Source of the DNA: Capitella teleta
Taxonomy: Eukaryota; Annelida; Polychaeta; Capitellidae
DNA length: 64,000 nt
Direction: 5' to 3'
NCBI GenBank assembly: GCA_000328365.1
Contig: KB308242.1
Coordinates: 241,847 to 305,846 of the forward strand
Shown here in pieces: positions 1-13,006 of the stretch. Made by a program: the position numbers and the translations under genes. The stretch's first letter is position 1, and every line of letters starts with the position of its first letter. The notes under the pieces were generated by a model. The model was not told the origin of the DNA. It did no database searches and saw only the letters and a program-made list of their open reading frames with translations.

Positions 1-635
1 GATTTTCTAGTAGTCTTTCTATTGATCGTCGCTTCCTGCGGGCGTCATGGATGGCATCAGAGTACCAGGGTTTCAGGGTCTCTCCTTTCAGTCGTATGTT
101 ACGTTTAGGTGCCAATTCATCCATGACCTGTGTTACGCACTTGTTCAGAGTTATAATGAAGCGGTCAAGATCATCACATTCTTTGGGCATTTTGTCATCC
201 AAGACTTGTTTTAGTTTGGAAGCTAACTCTGGTGGTGTGACTTTCTTCATAGGTCGAGCTGTGATTGTACGCGGATCAGAGCGTTTGGGTTTGATGCAGA
301 GGGTGCACGAGATGAGGCTGTGATCAGAGACGTGAACGTCGTGCACATTTATAGAGTCAATGATGGGATAGGAGATGTTCGTGGTCTTGGTGATGATTAA
401 ATCCAAGAGATGGCCGGCACGATGAGTGGGTTTTGAAACATGTTGTTGCAAGTCCAGTGCAGAGAGAAGTTCATTGAAGAGGCGTCCGTTTGGGTCATTC
501 GGTACATCCAGGTGGAAGTTGAAATCCCCCATGATAAACAGTTGTTGTGTAGGGTTGAACTGGAGCAACGCTGAAGCAAATTCTTCAAACTCTTTAAGGA
601 ATTCATTTACGGTATAACCATTTTTCACAGATAAA
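1..635 (-). mobile_element. LINE fragment: end of endonuclease domain and start of the linker to RT
   Basis: Read on the minus strand, one open frame from about 630 to the window edge encodes the C-terminal half of an apurinic-like endonuclease. It shows the motif MGDFNFHLD near 535-510, LLDLIIT near 415-390, and VSDHSLIS near 335-310, the conserved SDH of the catalytic site. It continues into a basic linker (KPWYSDAIHDARRKRRSIE, about 75-15) that precedes the reverse transcriptase in CR1/Jockey-type elements. The frame is intact for about 200 codons, so the copy is fairly young or the left part continues outside. The 5' half is absent: the frame stops being recognisable at the TTTA microsatellite near 650. 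Clade (CR1, L2 or Jockey group) is inferred from motif style only. Confidence 0.8.
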
Positions 636-650
636 ATACCTAACTTCTAT

Positions 651-672
651 TTTTATTTATTTATTTATTTAT
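651..672. repeat. (TTTA)n microsatellite
   Basis: About five tandem TTTA units sit directly at the 5' breakpoint of the minus-strand LINE remnant. Confidence 0.85.
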
Positions 673-837
673 AAAAGATAAACATGGTTAGCAATAATAA
701 GGGCCATCATAATTAAATTTTAATATTCTGATAATGTAGCGTACATATAACATTGTATGTATCCCAGTGGACAACTTCCCGTATTCTCGCTCAATCCCAT
801 GCAAATAGATAGCATGGCATGCAAATGCCCCGCCTTG

Positions 838-1445
838 ACGACGCCACTGACTGCACTTTCTAACTGTGATATCACGCACCCCTATTTATTGTCAATTTTA
901 AAGAAGCACAACAATCTAGTCAAAAAGGGCAAACTGGTGGTTTTCATATGGTGTCCCAGCCACATGGGCATCTTGGGGAATGAGGTGGCCGACAGGCGAG
1001 CCAAGCAGGCCTTGGTGATGTCTGTCACTGAGCTCCTTCTCCCACACGCAGATTTTAAGTCCCCCCCCCCCCCCCCCCCATCCGCTCGTTTGTCAAATCG
1101 CTTTGGTAGAGCGAGTGGGATGAGGAGACTGATCATAAATTATACAGTGTCCAGCCTGTCATTTCCGGATAGAAGCATGGTGTACAAAAAGATAGACGTG
1201 GGGAGATTGTGCTGGCCCGTGCCCGTATCGGGCTCTCGCATCTCACCCACGGCTTTCTCCTGCGCAGGGAGGTGGCTCCATTCTGCATCCCCTGCCAGAG
1301 TCCCTTTTAATAGATTATATTGATTTTGAAATATCTCGCAGAAGGTATTTTAACGTTTCCTCAATGAGGCAACTTTTTGAGGACACTCATCCCTCAAAAA
1401 TTTTACTATACCTAAAAGAGATCGGACTATTTTACCGATTTTAAC
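838..1445 (+). mobile_element. LINE 3' end with RNase H domain (I/Nimb-like), broken
   Basis: Plus-strand translation gives the end of a ribonuclease H domain: KLVVFIWCPSHMGILGNEVA followed by DRRAKQAL near 930-1010, with the conserved SH.GI.GNE.AD signature. After a run of 20 C at 1060-1079 the frame shifts. The usual post-RNase-H tail can then be followed in pieces (ARARIGLSHLTHGFLLRREV near 1215-1275, then RRRYFNVSSMRQLFEDTHPS near 1335-1395, ending YLKEIGLFYRF before a stop near 1441). Elements with a C-terminal RNase H belong to the I superclade. This copy lacks the RT and endonuclease and carries at least one frameshift, so it is dead. It lies in what must be intron 1 of the downstream phosphatase gene if that gene is intact. 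Confidence 0.75.
1060..1079. repeat. C20 homopolymer
   Basis: Uninterrupted run of C inside the LINE remnant, at the site where its reading frame changes. Such runs are prone to length errors in assemblies. Confidence 0.9.
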
Positions 1446-1997
1446 AAACATCTTGTTCTTTCTTTCGGTCATTTTGCGTGGAGGGCTACCAGGCAGCGTC
1501 CTCTTGCACTATGACCGATAAGAGCAATGAGAATCTACTAGTCACTTCTAGTCATTTCAAATCCATCTTGTTGTATGTGATTCTTCCTAGCTTTAAGCCT
1601 TGCCTTTAAATGAAATTGTGTCACAAAGTTTGTGTCTCATAATTTAGCTGTCTACAGCGTTGATATTACGAGATTCTTTTACCTTCCTTGTGACTACAAT
1701 TCTTATATATTCCTATTCTCCGCTGGAAAGCCTTGACTTTATTTGATCTAAACGTGTTTGGCACCGAATAACACTCGCTAATGTTGGTGTACCGTATAAC
1801 AACTATTTCTTTCCTTCCTTGAAGTTTCTTCCCATAATCCTGCTGTCACTGATTGGTAGGGCAGCAGCACAGTGGACTCTTGCTAACTTTTGAATCCATT
1901 CAAACTGCAATGGATATGATCCCCCAATGCCAGCTGTTATAATATTCATTTATTTTGGTTCTAATGTGTGTTTTTCTTTTCTTTTCTTTTTCCCCAG

Positions 1998-2324
1998 ACA
2001 CAGAGAACCTTTACACAGAAATCATGCAGAAAATGTGTGACCCGTACGGTAAAAAGTTCACTTGGGAAGTGAAGATGATGATGATGGGAAAGAAGCAGGA
2101 AGAGGCGGCTAACGTCTTCATCGGTCTGTGCCCCTTTCACGGCTATATTCACGATATTTATTTGTTTTCAAATTTTCAGAAAACATGAAAATTCCTATAT
2201 CTGTCACTGAATATAAAGACCTCGTTGATGGATACATTCGGGAAATCTTTCCCCACGCTGCCTTTTTACCTGGTATGCTAACCGAGTTTGATTGACTGTA
2301 ATTTTTCTCTAATTATTGCATAAT

Positions 2325-2360
<36 letters not shown>

Positions 2361-3210
2361 CATACAGGTGCTGAGAGACTTGTGAAGCATTTGCACAGCC
2401 ATGGCATTCCTCTTGCCCTTGCCACTGGCTCACACGGAGAGGAGTTCGAGCTCAAAACCAGCAAACATCAAGACATCTTTTCACTCTTCAGTCACTGCGT
2501 GCTCAGCAGTGAAGATCCAGATGTGTCGAAAGGAAAACCCGCTCCCGATTGCTTCCTTGTTGCCGCTCAGAGATTCCAAGGCAACGTTCAATCTAATAAG
2601 GTACTTTTATGTCTTGAGTAGGCGTTGTTGAAGGAGGCTGAATAATTCAAATTTTTCGTGTATTCACTAGTGCATTAATTTATGGGGTACGCAGCCACTG
2701 TATTTTCCCAGCATGACCGCCACCTCATAAAGCCTCATTAGGACCAAAAATAGAACCGAAAAGGGGCTGGCAAACCATATTGGTCAGAAACCAAAGAGGC
2801 CCCATTGAGACATAACTATTCGATTCTCTTTGATTCGCTGGCATCCAGGGGAACTCATGCAACCAATGATGGAACATACAAAATATTTCACTGTTGTAAA
2901 ACAGGTATACAGTGAACTTTGCAAAACGCTTATACCATATATGATATGGCTATGTATGATGATAGATTTCCTGACCAATATTTAGTTTTCGGTTTATTCA
3001 TTGTTTTAATGCATTTTTTCCTCTCGCCAGGTGCTTGTGTTTGAAGACGCCCCGAATGGCGTGCGGGGAGCCCTTGCGGCCGGCATGCAGGTGGTGTGGG
3101 TGCCCGATTCGGACTGCGTGTTGGGAGACCTAGGAGACAGTGTGACCTCAGTGCTCAAATCCCTTGAAGAGTTTGCACCTGAGGATTTTGGTCTTCCTGC
3201 CTATGATTAA
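1998..3210 (+). CDS. PUDP: Pseudouridine-5'-phosphatase (HDHD1/PUDP), first exon missing
   Basis: HAD-superfamily phosphatase that removes phosphate from pseudouridine 5'-monophosphate in the cytosol. Four exons fit: 1998-2123, 2180-2272, 2368-2600 and 3031-3210, all with GT-AG borders and compatible phases, ending in TAA. The translation follows the human protein closely, for example [20 protein letters not shown] (HAD motif II threonine), the motif III lysine in [11 protein letters not shown], and motif [22 protein letters not shown]. The C terminus FGLPAYD matches the family end. The first exon, which should carry the nucleophile motif DMDGLLLD, is not visible between 1446 and 1997; the acceptor at 1998 needs one upstream base to make the Asp codon. 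It is therefore left of the window or lost, with LINE debris in between. A polyadenylation signal follows at 3315. Identity is confident; whether the gene is complete is not known. Confidence 0.9.
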
Positions 3211-3314
3211 GAACACTGTACTGCTGTTGAAATGCATGCTAGTCATTCTATTATATTGTATGATTCGTGGCATGTTTCTGTGCCATTGTCTGGAACTCTT
3301 TGTGATTTTTACTC

Positions 3315-3320
3315 AATAAA
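3315..3320 (+). terminator. AATAAA polyadenylation signal of the phosphatase gene
   Basis: AATAAA lies 105 bases after the TAA stop of the phosphatase gene, on the same strand. Confidence 0.7.
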
Positions 3321-3585
3321 ATATATTTGCGGATCGATCTCTGCTAATGCATTCAGCCATTATGGCGCGCTTTTTTGTCCCTGAGAGGAATCAATGTCTG
3401 CAATCACTGTCTTATTCCACCTGATCTCATTTCTTCTCCTTTCGTTTGGAGGCGAATCAGCAGCATTGATTGGAGCAAGGGCGTTGTCCCGCCTTCCCTT
3501 GTGAGTAACATACATTTCTATTGATCGTGCAAATACTCTGCCTCCGATAAAAAGAGAAAATTATATGAACGGATTTATAAATAGT

Positions 3586-3591
3586 TTTATT
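3586..3591 (-). terminator. AATAAA polyadenylation signal of the filamin-like gene
   Basis: On the minus strand AATAAA lies only about 14 bases after the stop codon of the filamin-like gene, giving a very short 3' UTR. This gene and the phosphatase gene converge with about 400 bases between stop codons. Confidence 0.55.
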
Positions 3592-3604
3592 TAACATCAC
3601 AGTC

Positions 3605-6600
3605 TTAGTAAGATACATTGCATATGAATGGACTCTCGGGAATGTTGTAGTCTGACCATTTGACGCTGATGACGTAATAACCGGGTTGCGTGACCTCAAA
3701 TAGCACCTCGTAAAGGTCATCTCCTGTATACACCACCTGTGTCTCTTGCACAGTGCGTGGTCTAGGTCCGGTGATGCTCACATTGAGGCAGCCATTGCCC
3801 GCTGTTTTGGTGACAATCTGGAAAGAAAATTCACATGTAATATGTGGTATGAATCGTTTATCATTTGGATTGGATTAAAGTTATTTGGCAATCCCTACCT
3901 GGAAGTTGTTCTTGGCGTGCACTTTGCCAACCCGCAGGCCGCTCCCCATTGCCTTGCATCTGAAGGGATCGGGCAACGCCAGTTCGTGGTTCTCATCGAG
4001 GTCTGCAGTATCAGAAAGGTCGCTGCCCAGAATGGCATCAAAGTCAAAGTCTTTTAGGGTAGGCATGGTGGGCTCTTCGCCTTTGAAATTTGCCGGAGGG
4101 TTCAATAGCTCAGCTGGCATCTCAAGCGCACTGTCCTTGTTGCTGCTGGGAACCTTCCACACTGATCCTTGATGCTCATTCGCTCTTGTAAGCTGAGCAA
4201 CTTCGTCAGAACAATCGGAGTCAAAAACATCACACGATGATCGGATAGAACAGTCTGTGAGCGACTTGTGATTGCTGTCCACGTTTGAAGGGGATGCTGA
4301 TTCAGAAGCTTTATTCGTAGTTGTCAGCTGGCTGAAAGTTGCTAGCTCATCCAGAAGCTTCAAACGGCCGGTACACGACACACCGAACCCGTCAAAGCTT
4401 TCTACACTGCTGCTTTGCTTCTTGTCTTCGTGGTCAGTTGGCGTCCCAGTCATATCAGACACAATTCCTGAACTAGCACGTGAAGGTTGCTGTTCCACTC
4501 GCATGGGCTTAAACTGCAAAATCTTCAGCTCAGATTCAATTGAAGTCGAGTCTGCTGATGCGGAGGCCATTCTGTGGTCGTTGGCAGTGCTGCCTAATTC
4601 TTGTTCCTGGGAGCTGCTGTCTTTCTTGCTGGACCTACTAGAGGACCTCCTGTGAAGCATGACCCTTCTCGAGAAGGTCACTCTGCGCTTGTAGCAGCCT
4701 CCGCTTCGGAAGCTAGCTCTTCTGCGTTGCCCACCATCCATTTCTTCTCCTTTTCGCTTCAAGCGGCTGAGGAATGGCCATCCTTTGCGACCATCTTCTT
4801 CACTGGGTGGCGTAGGTGTCGTGGGTGTGGTAGCACTGATCAAGCGTGGGTCCAGTGTCATCTTGCCTCTGTAACTATTTCGGCTAACTGCCCTGTGTCC
4901 GTTGATGAACTTGGGTCTAAGAGCAAGCGCACATGCTTTGAAGAAGGATGGTGAAGCTGGTTTAGATGAATTGTCCTCCACTATACCACTGTCTATTGTA
5001 TCTACTGTCGACTGACGTTGTGACTGAGTCAGACAATCCACCGAAAGAAATTGTGGACTCAGAAGATTCGTGCTGCTGTGGGAAACGGCGTCTTTGACCT
5101 GACTGCTGGGATCCAAGTCACACACAATCTTTGGAAGTTTCGGCCGGTTTTCTTTGCCAATAGAGTTGTCTTCAATGCTCTCTGATAGTGATGAGACACT
5201 GATGCGGTGTGATCTAACAATCTGGGGCCTTGGACGGACATATTGAGAAGGCTTCTTCCAACCAGTTTCTCTCTTTATCTCCTCGTATGCCACCTGGGTT
5301 TTGCGGTCAATTGTTGCTTTCGGAACTTTGATGCCCACCCTGCCTTTTGGGGAATCCCTGTGAAGGGCCGGCAAAGGGCGACCACTTGATGATAACGTTT
5401 CATGTGTGACAGCCCCAGGTCGTGCCTCCCATACTCCCATCTGTACCACTCCTTTTTCTTCACCTGTTCTGCATCCGTTTGACGGATTATATCTTCCACA
5501 ACTGACCTGAGAATTCCCTGGAGTCGAAAGTGGGGAAACCCTTGGGGAGAGGAATTTGGGAGTATGAGATTCTATCAGTAGCATACTTTTGGCCGCCTCT
5601 GCTTTGACTTCTTTTCTGGTTGCTGTGTTTCGACTGACCATCTCAGAGTGTGTTTCTGGTTCTCTGTATTGCGAATTAAATTCATGCAAAATTTCCTTGA
5701 GATCACCAGGCCCAAGCGTCGCCCTTTTTTGCTTCTGCTGAGCAGCCACTGACAGGGCCTCCATCTCTCGTATACTTAACTCACATTCCTCTTCGATCTC
5801 AAAGGCTGTCCAAAGCTTGTTAAGGGTTGGTAAGGAAGTTGACATTCGCAGCCCAAGATGTGGGTTGACCGAAGTTGAATGGTCTGCAAGATGAGCCTCT
5901 AATGCGTAAGTGAGATTTTCGTCATCCACACAGGAGGGCAGTGACATATTATTCTCAGTGGTCGAGGATTCAACTTTCTTTTCATTTTGCGTAGGTGTCA
6001 TCTTTACTATTTGAATATCATTATTTTTCACCTCTGCTCTTTTCTTCGTTTCAGTTGCATTTTGCGTCTTGCTTTTCAATCGCTTGTTTTCGTTCCTCTT
6101 TATACTTTTGGTTGGTTCGTGACAGGGAGACTTCTTGAGTTCAAGAGTTTTGGGCGGGGTATTAGGGCTGCTCTTCTTAACGCTGTCACTGTCAGTTTCA
6201 AGAAGGCTGGTCATACTGGATTCTGTATCAGAAGCAAGGTACTTGCTATATTCCTTTTGTAATGAGCCATTAGATGTGAACATTTCCATCGACACTGCTG
6301 CAGACAGCTTTGGCTTTACCTTACTTGACAAATTTTCGTGCGAAGACTTCTCAGCTTGGATTCTTTCGTGTAGAAGTGCTAATCCTCTCTGCACTAATGG
6401 ATCCACTGCTATAGAATGACCAGCGCGGTCACTATCCTCACTATCAGACTGTTTTAGTTTAAGTGCCTCTTGGCCACTAGTGAATGGACTGCATTGGAAA
6501 CGAATATCAAATGTCGGAAGTCCTAAATTGCTGCTTTCCTCTGTAGAAACGCGGTGTAAGTCTTTCGTTTTCAACATGTTCTCTCGCTTCCTGCACTCTG

Positions 6601-9600
6601 CAATCCTAAAGACATCCTGAAGCAACGCTTCCAGAATCTCATGAGTGTAAAAGTAGAGCATTTTGGAGGGCATTGACCGGTCACTCTTTCCCGTTGGTGT
6701 AACACAGCGGCTGTTATTTGAGCTTGCATAACTTGTATCTGAATCATACCAGATTTCAAAGTCAAAACTTCGATCGTTTTCTTTGCGTTTCTTTCTCTGT
6801 TTGTGTTGGGTGATTGGTGGGGAGTCGAGGGCGGCAGCAGGCACACGATCGCCACTGTCTTGTGAACCACTCGGGGTTGGTGGAGCCATTTGTATAACAA
6901 TCTCTTGACCACCAGACGTTATAACACGCTTCAGCACCCTCCTGCGAGTTACTGTTGCCTGCTTGGCCATTTTATTGCTCAATCCTTTGTGGCTTATCGA
7001 GCGTTGCACTTTGCTGGTTCGGTTCAGTACAGCTGCCGTTATTCCGGTGTGGACATCTTCGTCCTCTTCATCCTCTCCACCTTCTGGTGGGGGTGGAGTT
7101 GGAGAGAGAGGTGGAGGTACATTGATGTCTGGCAACACTACCTCAGGCAGCTTCCCTTGTGACGGACGAGGAGCTTGTGAAAGTTCACTCTGCCGCATGT
7201 GTCCTTTATTGCATTTGTTGAGCTTGTCTATAGTATCTGAGACGGTCACTTGAAATGGACTGCCTTTGATGTGAGTCTCGTGCCACTTGATGTCGATTGT
7301 GTAGATCCCTTCGTTGCGTGGTATGTAGCTCACTAATATGCTTCCTTCACAAATGCACTTGTAATCAAATGGAACTTTGAGTGCATCACTGATCTCTGCA
7401 ACGTTAACTGCGCTGTGCCTCCTGTGGATGATTTGCTGCATGTTCTCAGTACCAAGCAACCTTGCGGTGCTCTCATGCCAACGCGACGCAGCTTTACTTT
7501 CTGTGGGCTCAGTTGGGGTAGCCGGGGTGTTGTTCTTAGTGGGGAACAGACTGATAATCTTCTCGTCGCATCGTTCTGCTTTGGGTCCAGTTATGATAAT
7601 GTGAATGTCAAGCAATTCATTGGGAGGAGTATGGAGATCGAACTTGCTCCTTTTGTTGGTGAGACCGACAATGAGACCACTGCCTCGTGCAGTGCAGGGA
7701 TTTATCTTCCCTTTCGCTGGGGAAGAGTCTTCACCGCCGATGGTCTTTGCTGTCAGCTTTTGTCTCTGCGTCGATGCCCATTTCATGAGGGAAAGCAGTC
7801 TCATCACCTTCTTCTCTCTGTGCGAATTGGCCAGCGCAATATCTTCCGCTGATGCAATGTTCTGAGTGGTATATAGTACTTCACGTTGATTGATGAGTAT
7901 TCATAACTCACCTGTGGCACGCCCAAGTATTTGAAGGCCAGCTTCAAACCTAGACGACAATTGTTCACTTTGTGGCCCGGCTTCAGGAGATCGTATCGAG
8001 GGCATGACCCCGGACACAGGGCTTCCACAAGTGCACAAAGAGCGACGCCATCACTCCACGAAGTAGACAGGTTGACCACACGTAAGTTTGGGATGTGCGA
8101 CTGAACCCACTCCAGTAAACCTCGCTTGCTGGCTGTACCTGTACTCCAATTAGATCAATTAACGGTCGATCCCTGTCGAATTATCACCTGAACGGAACGC
8201 TTGGGTTATGCGCTCCCAAAAAGACGCTTGGTATACGATGCATCCGTCATTTGGGTCCAGGGTAAAAGATGTTCCGAAACTAAAATTGACCGTGGTCAGA
8301 TTCAGTGGGTTCAACACCTGCAGGCAGCAAACCCAACCCCAGATCCATCGAAAGAAGCGTCGACTCAGCTTTTGTGCATTGGCCCAAGTCAGACGAACTG
8401 AAGAATAGACAAGCATGATAAATTAATAATGAAATTCCGAAACACACTGTGTACATTGTAAAAGGAAATTGACTCGCGCAGCCGAGTGCATAGCGATTTT
8501 AGCAACCTTTTCCTGTTGATATTCGAAGCCTTGTTCGATGTCTCCCATTGTGACGTTTATCATATTACAATCTAATAATAATATATAATTACATATATAT
8601 GAGTTATGATGATTACATTGACACCGCGGCGCCATCACAGTTACCTGTTGTAATCTGGCTGTGCTATAATTATATGCTCCCTGGAGATCACCTTCGAACG
8701 CGGAATAAACATGGTGCACGCTTGTCAACAGGAGATTAGCCAGTCTTCAGGGATGGTTTATCATGGTTACTGTCATATTTATGTAAACATGTATACGTTA
8801 TGGAGGTATTCGTGTGTTTTCCTCGATTGTGAAAGCATCGGCGGGACTGTAATATACGCGTGGATTTGGGTTCCAGGTATATACATGTAATAATGTACGT
8901 TGTTGACTTGTTGTCACCTGCCTGATTCATCGCATTCTTTGTGCAGGCAGGTTTCACGCGTAAGTGGCTAATTATATATAACATATTTACAACCGATATC
9001 AATTATGATTCGCGTTCTGTTCAGAATCTTGGTTCTTGTTTGGGCGTTTGCGCATTATAATGTTACATTGGAAAATGCTAATCGAATATCAAATAAGGAA
9101 CCATGGGTCCATGGCCCTCACAGTTTTCATGTTATATTATTATACGTACATTGAGCATGGAGACCTGTACATATATGTATGTGTATTTTACAGCTCCTGC
9201 ATGTCACAGGAAACTGAATACTGTGCATAATGTGTCAAATAAGGTTGATGCTGAATTGAATAACTGCCGATTAAAACGTACACGTACAAAACAAATCCCT
9301 GGATATTCGGATCGCCCCTCGACGCTCTGTTTATTGTCATAATTATACCAATGACATCATGCAATAATGTCTGGAGAATCAGTGAGGATTTAATTATCAC
9401 CATTGCACACACGTTGCCGTGTTTACGCACATGTCCCTGAGCGTGTGGACTTATTTTAAAGAATTCATGGAGCTCAGCTTTATGTTGTGTATCTTGTTTA
9501 CACATGCATATGCACATAACAGTCGTTCAAGCATGAGCAATTATGCGCTTCCAGAATCACTATCATATGCATACCGGTAGGTATGTAGAAGGCATTAGTG

Positions 9601-10070
9601 GCCTTTTCGAATATTAAACAATTGGTCGATCGTACCTTGGAAAATGTAGGAGGAAATCTAGAGCTCTAGATTGCATGTCTCGCGGTCAAAGGTGACGGAG
9701 AGGCTAACACTGGCAGATCGATGTGAATCGGTTATGCATGCAATGTCGGGTGACATTAATAGGTGACAGGATGATGACCGACTTATTGATATTTGTTATG
9801 TCCATATGACATGGATAACTTCCTTCCCATACAACACAGCAAACACTAATCTCATAATTTGTGAAGTACTTTGAGGGTTGCATTAACACAATAATGCTTT
9901 TGTTAGACTTCACAATGTATTCACAACACATGTTCACGCTCGTCATCTCCAGAATATTAAGCATGATGGACAGGCTACAGAGATCACAAGACAAGTGCAG
10001 TTTGATTCACAAGACAGGTGAATGCATGAGTCTCACCTGGAGGTTTCGTCTTTCTCCTCAACCTGGGCAT
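3605..10070 (-). CDS. Filamin-like protein: one CH domain, two filamin repeats, about 1000-residue linker
   Basis: Exons on the minus strand: 10070-10037 (start), 8138-7912, 7861-3899, 3817-3605, total 1478 codons. The first exon (MPRLRRKTKPP) has an in-frame TAG upstream and a phase-1 donor that joins exactly to the next exon. Residues about 13-122 form a CH domain (GLLEWVQSHIPNLRVVN, STSWSDGVALCALVEALCPG). Residues about 140-296 form a filamin Ig-type repeat (YIPRNEGIYTIDIKWHETHI, KGSPFQVTVSD) split by an insert of roughly 60 residues. About 1000 low-complexity residues rich in Ser, Thr, Lys and Pro follow. The last ~95 residues form a second repeat (VTQPGYYVISVKWSDYNIPE, SPFICNVSY, stop). 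This domain set indicates an actin-binding scaffold, closest in style to the filamin/Jitterbug group, but usual filamins have two or three CH domains and many repeats. Exon 1 is inferred from phase and start context; the rest is firm. Confidence 0.8.
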
Positions 10071-12967
10071 GACGTCGACTAACTATCCGTCTCAAACTCC
10101 GTCGCCGACATGTTCAGGTGTGGCTGCGTGTAGTCCTGGCAACACGCGCTCACGTCTGCTCAGGCTCAGCCGCGGACGCCGCCGTTTCGACGATAACCTG
10201 CAAACATGTATTGATCGAGCGGCGCCCCCACGCACTCACGCGCTTGGCGTTCTGTATTATCACCGCGCGTGAACGACACCGGACGTCGCGCGACAGTTCC
10301 CGGGATGTCCGTCGTGTGGTGTCCAACAGCGAAATCACGCCACGTATTGGTTTAGTACGTGCAATGCTAATGTAAAGCTACGCGCATAGACTTCGTACCA
10401 CCTTTGCTTTGAAGTCTTTGGAAGAATGATATTTACATGTCCACAATTAATCCGTGCACTGCGAATATATAGCCTCAAATGAAAGTCGAAATAAACTAAC
10501 TGTGAAATATTAGGCCTACCACACACATTTTACAACCAATCTAAAAATAGGCTACATATGTGGGCCTAATGCAGAACTTTTATTTAGATACACATTTCCA
10601 TTGGATGATTGGTGATTTATCGCTTTATATTGGATAAGTAACTTATCAATAATATTGTTCAAGCTCAAGGAAGAAGAAAAAAACATCCGCAAACGAGGAT
10701 ATTTCCTAGTGGTGGTGTTCAACGGCCTCATCTTTGTCATGCAGGGCACAGACAGTTGATCAAAAGCATACATTCATTACATTACATGTGCATACGACTG
10801 GTCCGTTTGTAATTGAGCAGGGGTACTCAGATATGGATCGGCCTGATTGACTGCCTTGGCGCACCCTCGAGACAGAATGTGCCAATCTCACTCGTGTTCT
10901 CCGTCACGACAGCCATTATGCAACATATGCAGCACTTCTTTATGGGGTAAGTGGTGCTTTACCTATCCTTTTTCACTTACATGGTACCAAAAAGATCAAT
11001 TGATATTTAATCACGTTTTACTTTCTTACTGCTAAGTGCTTATGGATGAATTAAAGAGAAGAAATTCCAGGGGAATTCCCGAAAGATCATCTATCTGAGG
11101 TAATAATTAGGGATTGGCCCTTGGCTGTACAATTGATGTCTACTTGCACATGTATAAGTATTCTACTGAGATTTGATGAGATAGCAATTCCCAACAAGCA
11201 CGTATGCTGCTGCTTCAAATGTGTATTGATCGTTCCCTGGAGCAGTTCCATCTCTACCCTTGTCTTCAGCACGAAAAATGTACCGAATGTGACGTCATGG
11301 ATATTAAATGTGATGGCATCCTTATACTAATGGAGTAATCAAGACCGCGGCCTTCTTCTTTCATTGAGACAAAAATTTATTCTTGCAACTGAGATATTGG
11401 ATAATGGATTCCACTTAAGAGATCTATTAATAGATCAGTTATTCGATCCGTACGAGAAACATCAGGGAAAAATGATGCACTCTGTTAGAACTGCACCTCT
11501 CATTCATTCAGTTGATGAATAAATTACATGTATGTTGTATTGTGCGTGTTGAATTGTGTTGGGAAAATCAGAGATATCGTCAATAACACGACGGTTTGGT
11601 TGAGTATCGAGACCGCAGGATGAATGCTCGTGTTTCGTGTATGCAACCAGTAACTGTATCTCAGGCAAATAATTCAAATCATGATAATTATGCCGATAAT
11701 TGCTTGTGTACTTTTGCAAGGGGCGCCCATCGTAATGTTTTGCAATTTACACATTTCGGGTGATGGTAACTTGATCAAAACAACATCACCTATCAAAAGA
11801 GTATCTTCTTGTAGTAATGAATAATGATAACAATGCACGCTTGATATCTCTTTTCGTGTCTTCTGAGCTCTTCGTATAGAACGGAACGGGCGCGTTCCCT
11901 TTCTGTGTCCAAGTTATATCGGTTCCTTTGACGCGGCGTTTCTCAGTAACATCACTGCCCAATTATTTCACAAGAAAAAGCAACAAGAAGAAAAAAAGGG
12001 ATACCATTGGGAGGTGCAGGCCGAAATGACGAGAGGTCGGCCCACGAACAGCATCCCAATCGTTAGCTGAATCGCCACCCATCGCACTGCCTCTGCATGT
12101 TATACGTGGCATCGCAAAAAATCAAGGTGACAAATAATTGAGACATAGATATAGATTACACATTCACAAAATGAAATCGACACGCCTGTAATGTTTGGGT
12201 GAAAACCAGTCTTTTTCTGTTGCTCTCTTTCGAAGAGTGAAATTGACACATATTGATTTCGAAGCCGCCACAATCCGCCACTGGAACCCTTGAAACTGGT
12301 CTTAAAGATCAACCAGAATACCCGAGATAATGCCAAATTCATGAAATATACATTCTAATTAATCATTCCAGTGCAAAATATAATTGCCTGATATCATTTA
12401 CATGGTACAAATGAGTCACGAACAGCACATATTCAGTGGTTCTAATACTCCCGCCAAATCGGCTTGGTTCATATATTAACAGCTAGTGGGGATAAAAATG
12501 ACGTCATTACACTCCGGGAATTCCACGAAGCGCCCCGCCAAAAAAAAAAAAAAGGTTGCTATGGTAACGGATCAACACAAACGATTCAGCTTCGTCACCT
12601 CGAGTCGGGAAATAATAAATCAATAGTATATTGATTTATAAGGTTAACTTATCACAAGAAGTTTGAATTGAATGATTCTCACTCAATTTAACAATGAAAA
12701 CAGATAAAAAAAAAAACAACAACAAAAAAAAACAACAAAAAAACAACAATAACAACATATAATTGAGTATATTTGCCAATTTATGTGCCAATTAATTAAT
12801 GTGTGGTCGATTGTTCGAGTTAATATTACTTCATTCCCAAGTGCACTTTGCATAGCGTTATAATTAGTATGCTTATATATGTATGCTTTACGATTCCTAT
12901 TTGATCAAGTGTGTACGTGTTACAAGTATTATAGTTGTATTTGAACAAATTCATTGAAGCATCGAAA
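10071..12967. other. Gene-free interval upstream of the filamin-like gene
   Basis: The first 300 bases (10075-10380) are rich in CG dinucleotides compared with their surroundings and may be the promoter of the minus-strand filamin-like gene. The rest is AT-rich with scattered stops in all frames. A TAGGCCTA word occurs at 10511. No coding exon, RNA gene or recognisable transposon was seen. Confidence 0.5.
12705..12756. repeat. A/CAA-rich simple repeat
   Basis: About 50 bases composed almost only of A with interspersed C (AAC/CAA units). It may be the tail of a decayed retroposon or plain low complexity. Confidence 0.7.
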
Positions 12968-13006
12968 TGTTTACATGGAATAGACTACTTTTGGCCCACT
13001 CTGTAT
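12968..13006. mobile_element. Solo terminus of a mariner-like MITE
   Basis: The stretch ending ACTTTTGGCCCACTCTGTA is nearly identical to the right terminus of the MITE at 51205-51761 (both contain CATGGA.TAGA and GGCCCACTCTGTA). No matching left end was found nearby, so this is a truncated copy. Confidence 0.6.

Noticed and set aside
757-1323. 188-codon frame as a host gene
   Set aside because: The recognisable part is the end of a LINE RNase H domain; the rest results from a frame change at the C homopolymer.
8159-8416. Minus-strand open frame just upstream of the CH exon, as an additional filamin-like exon
   Set aside because: It shows no CH or other family pattern. The exon at 10037-10070 joins the CH exon in correct phase and has an upstream stop, which explains the gene start better.
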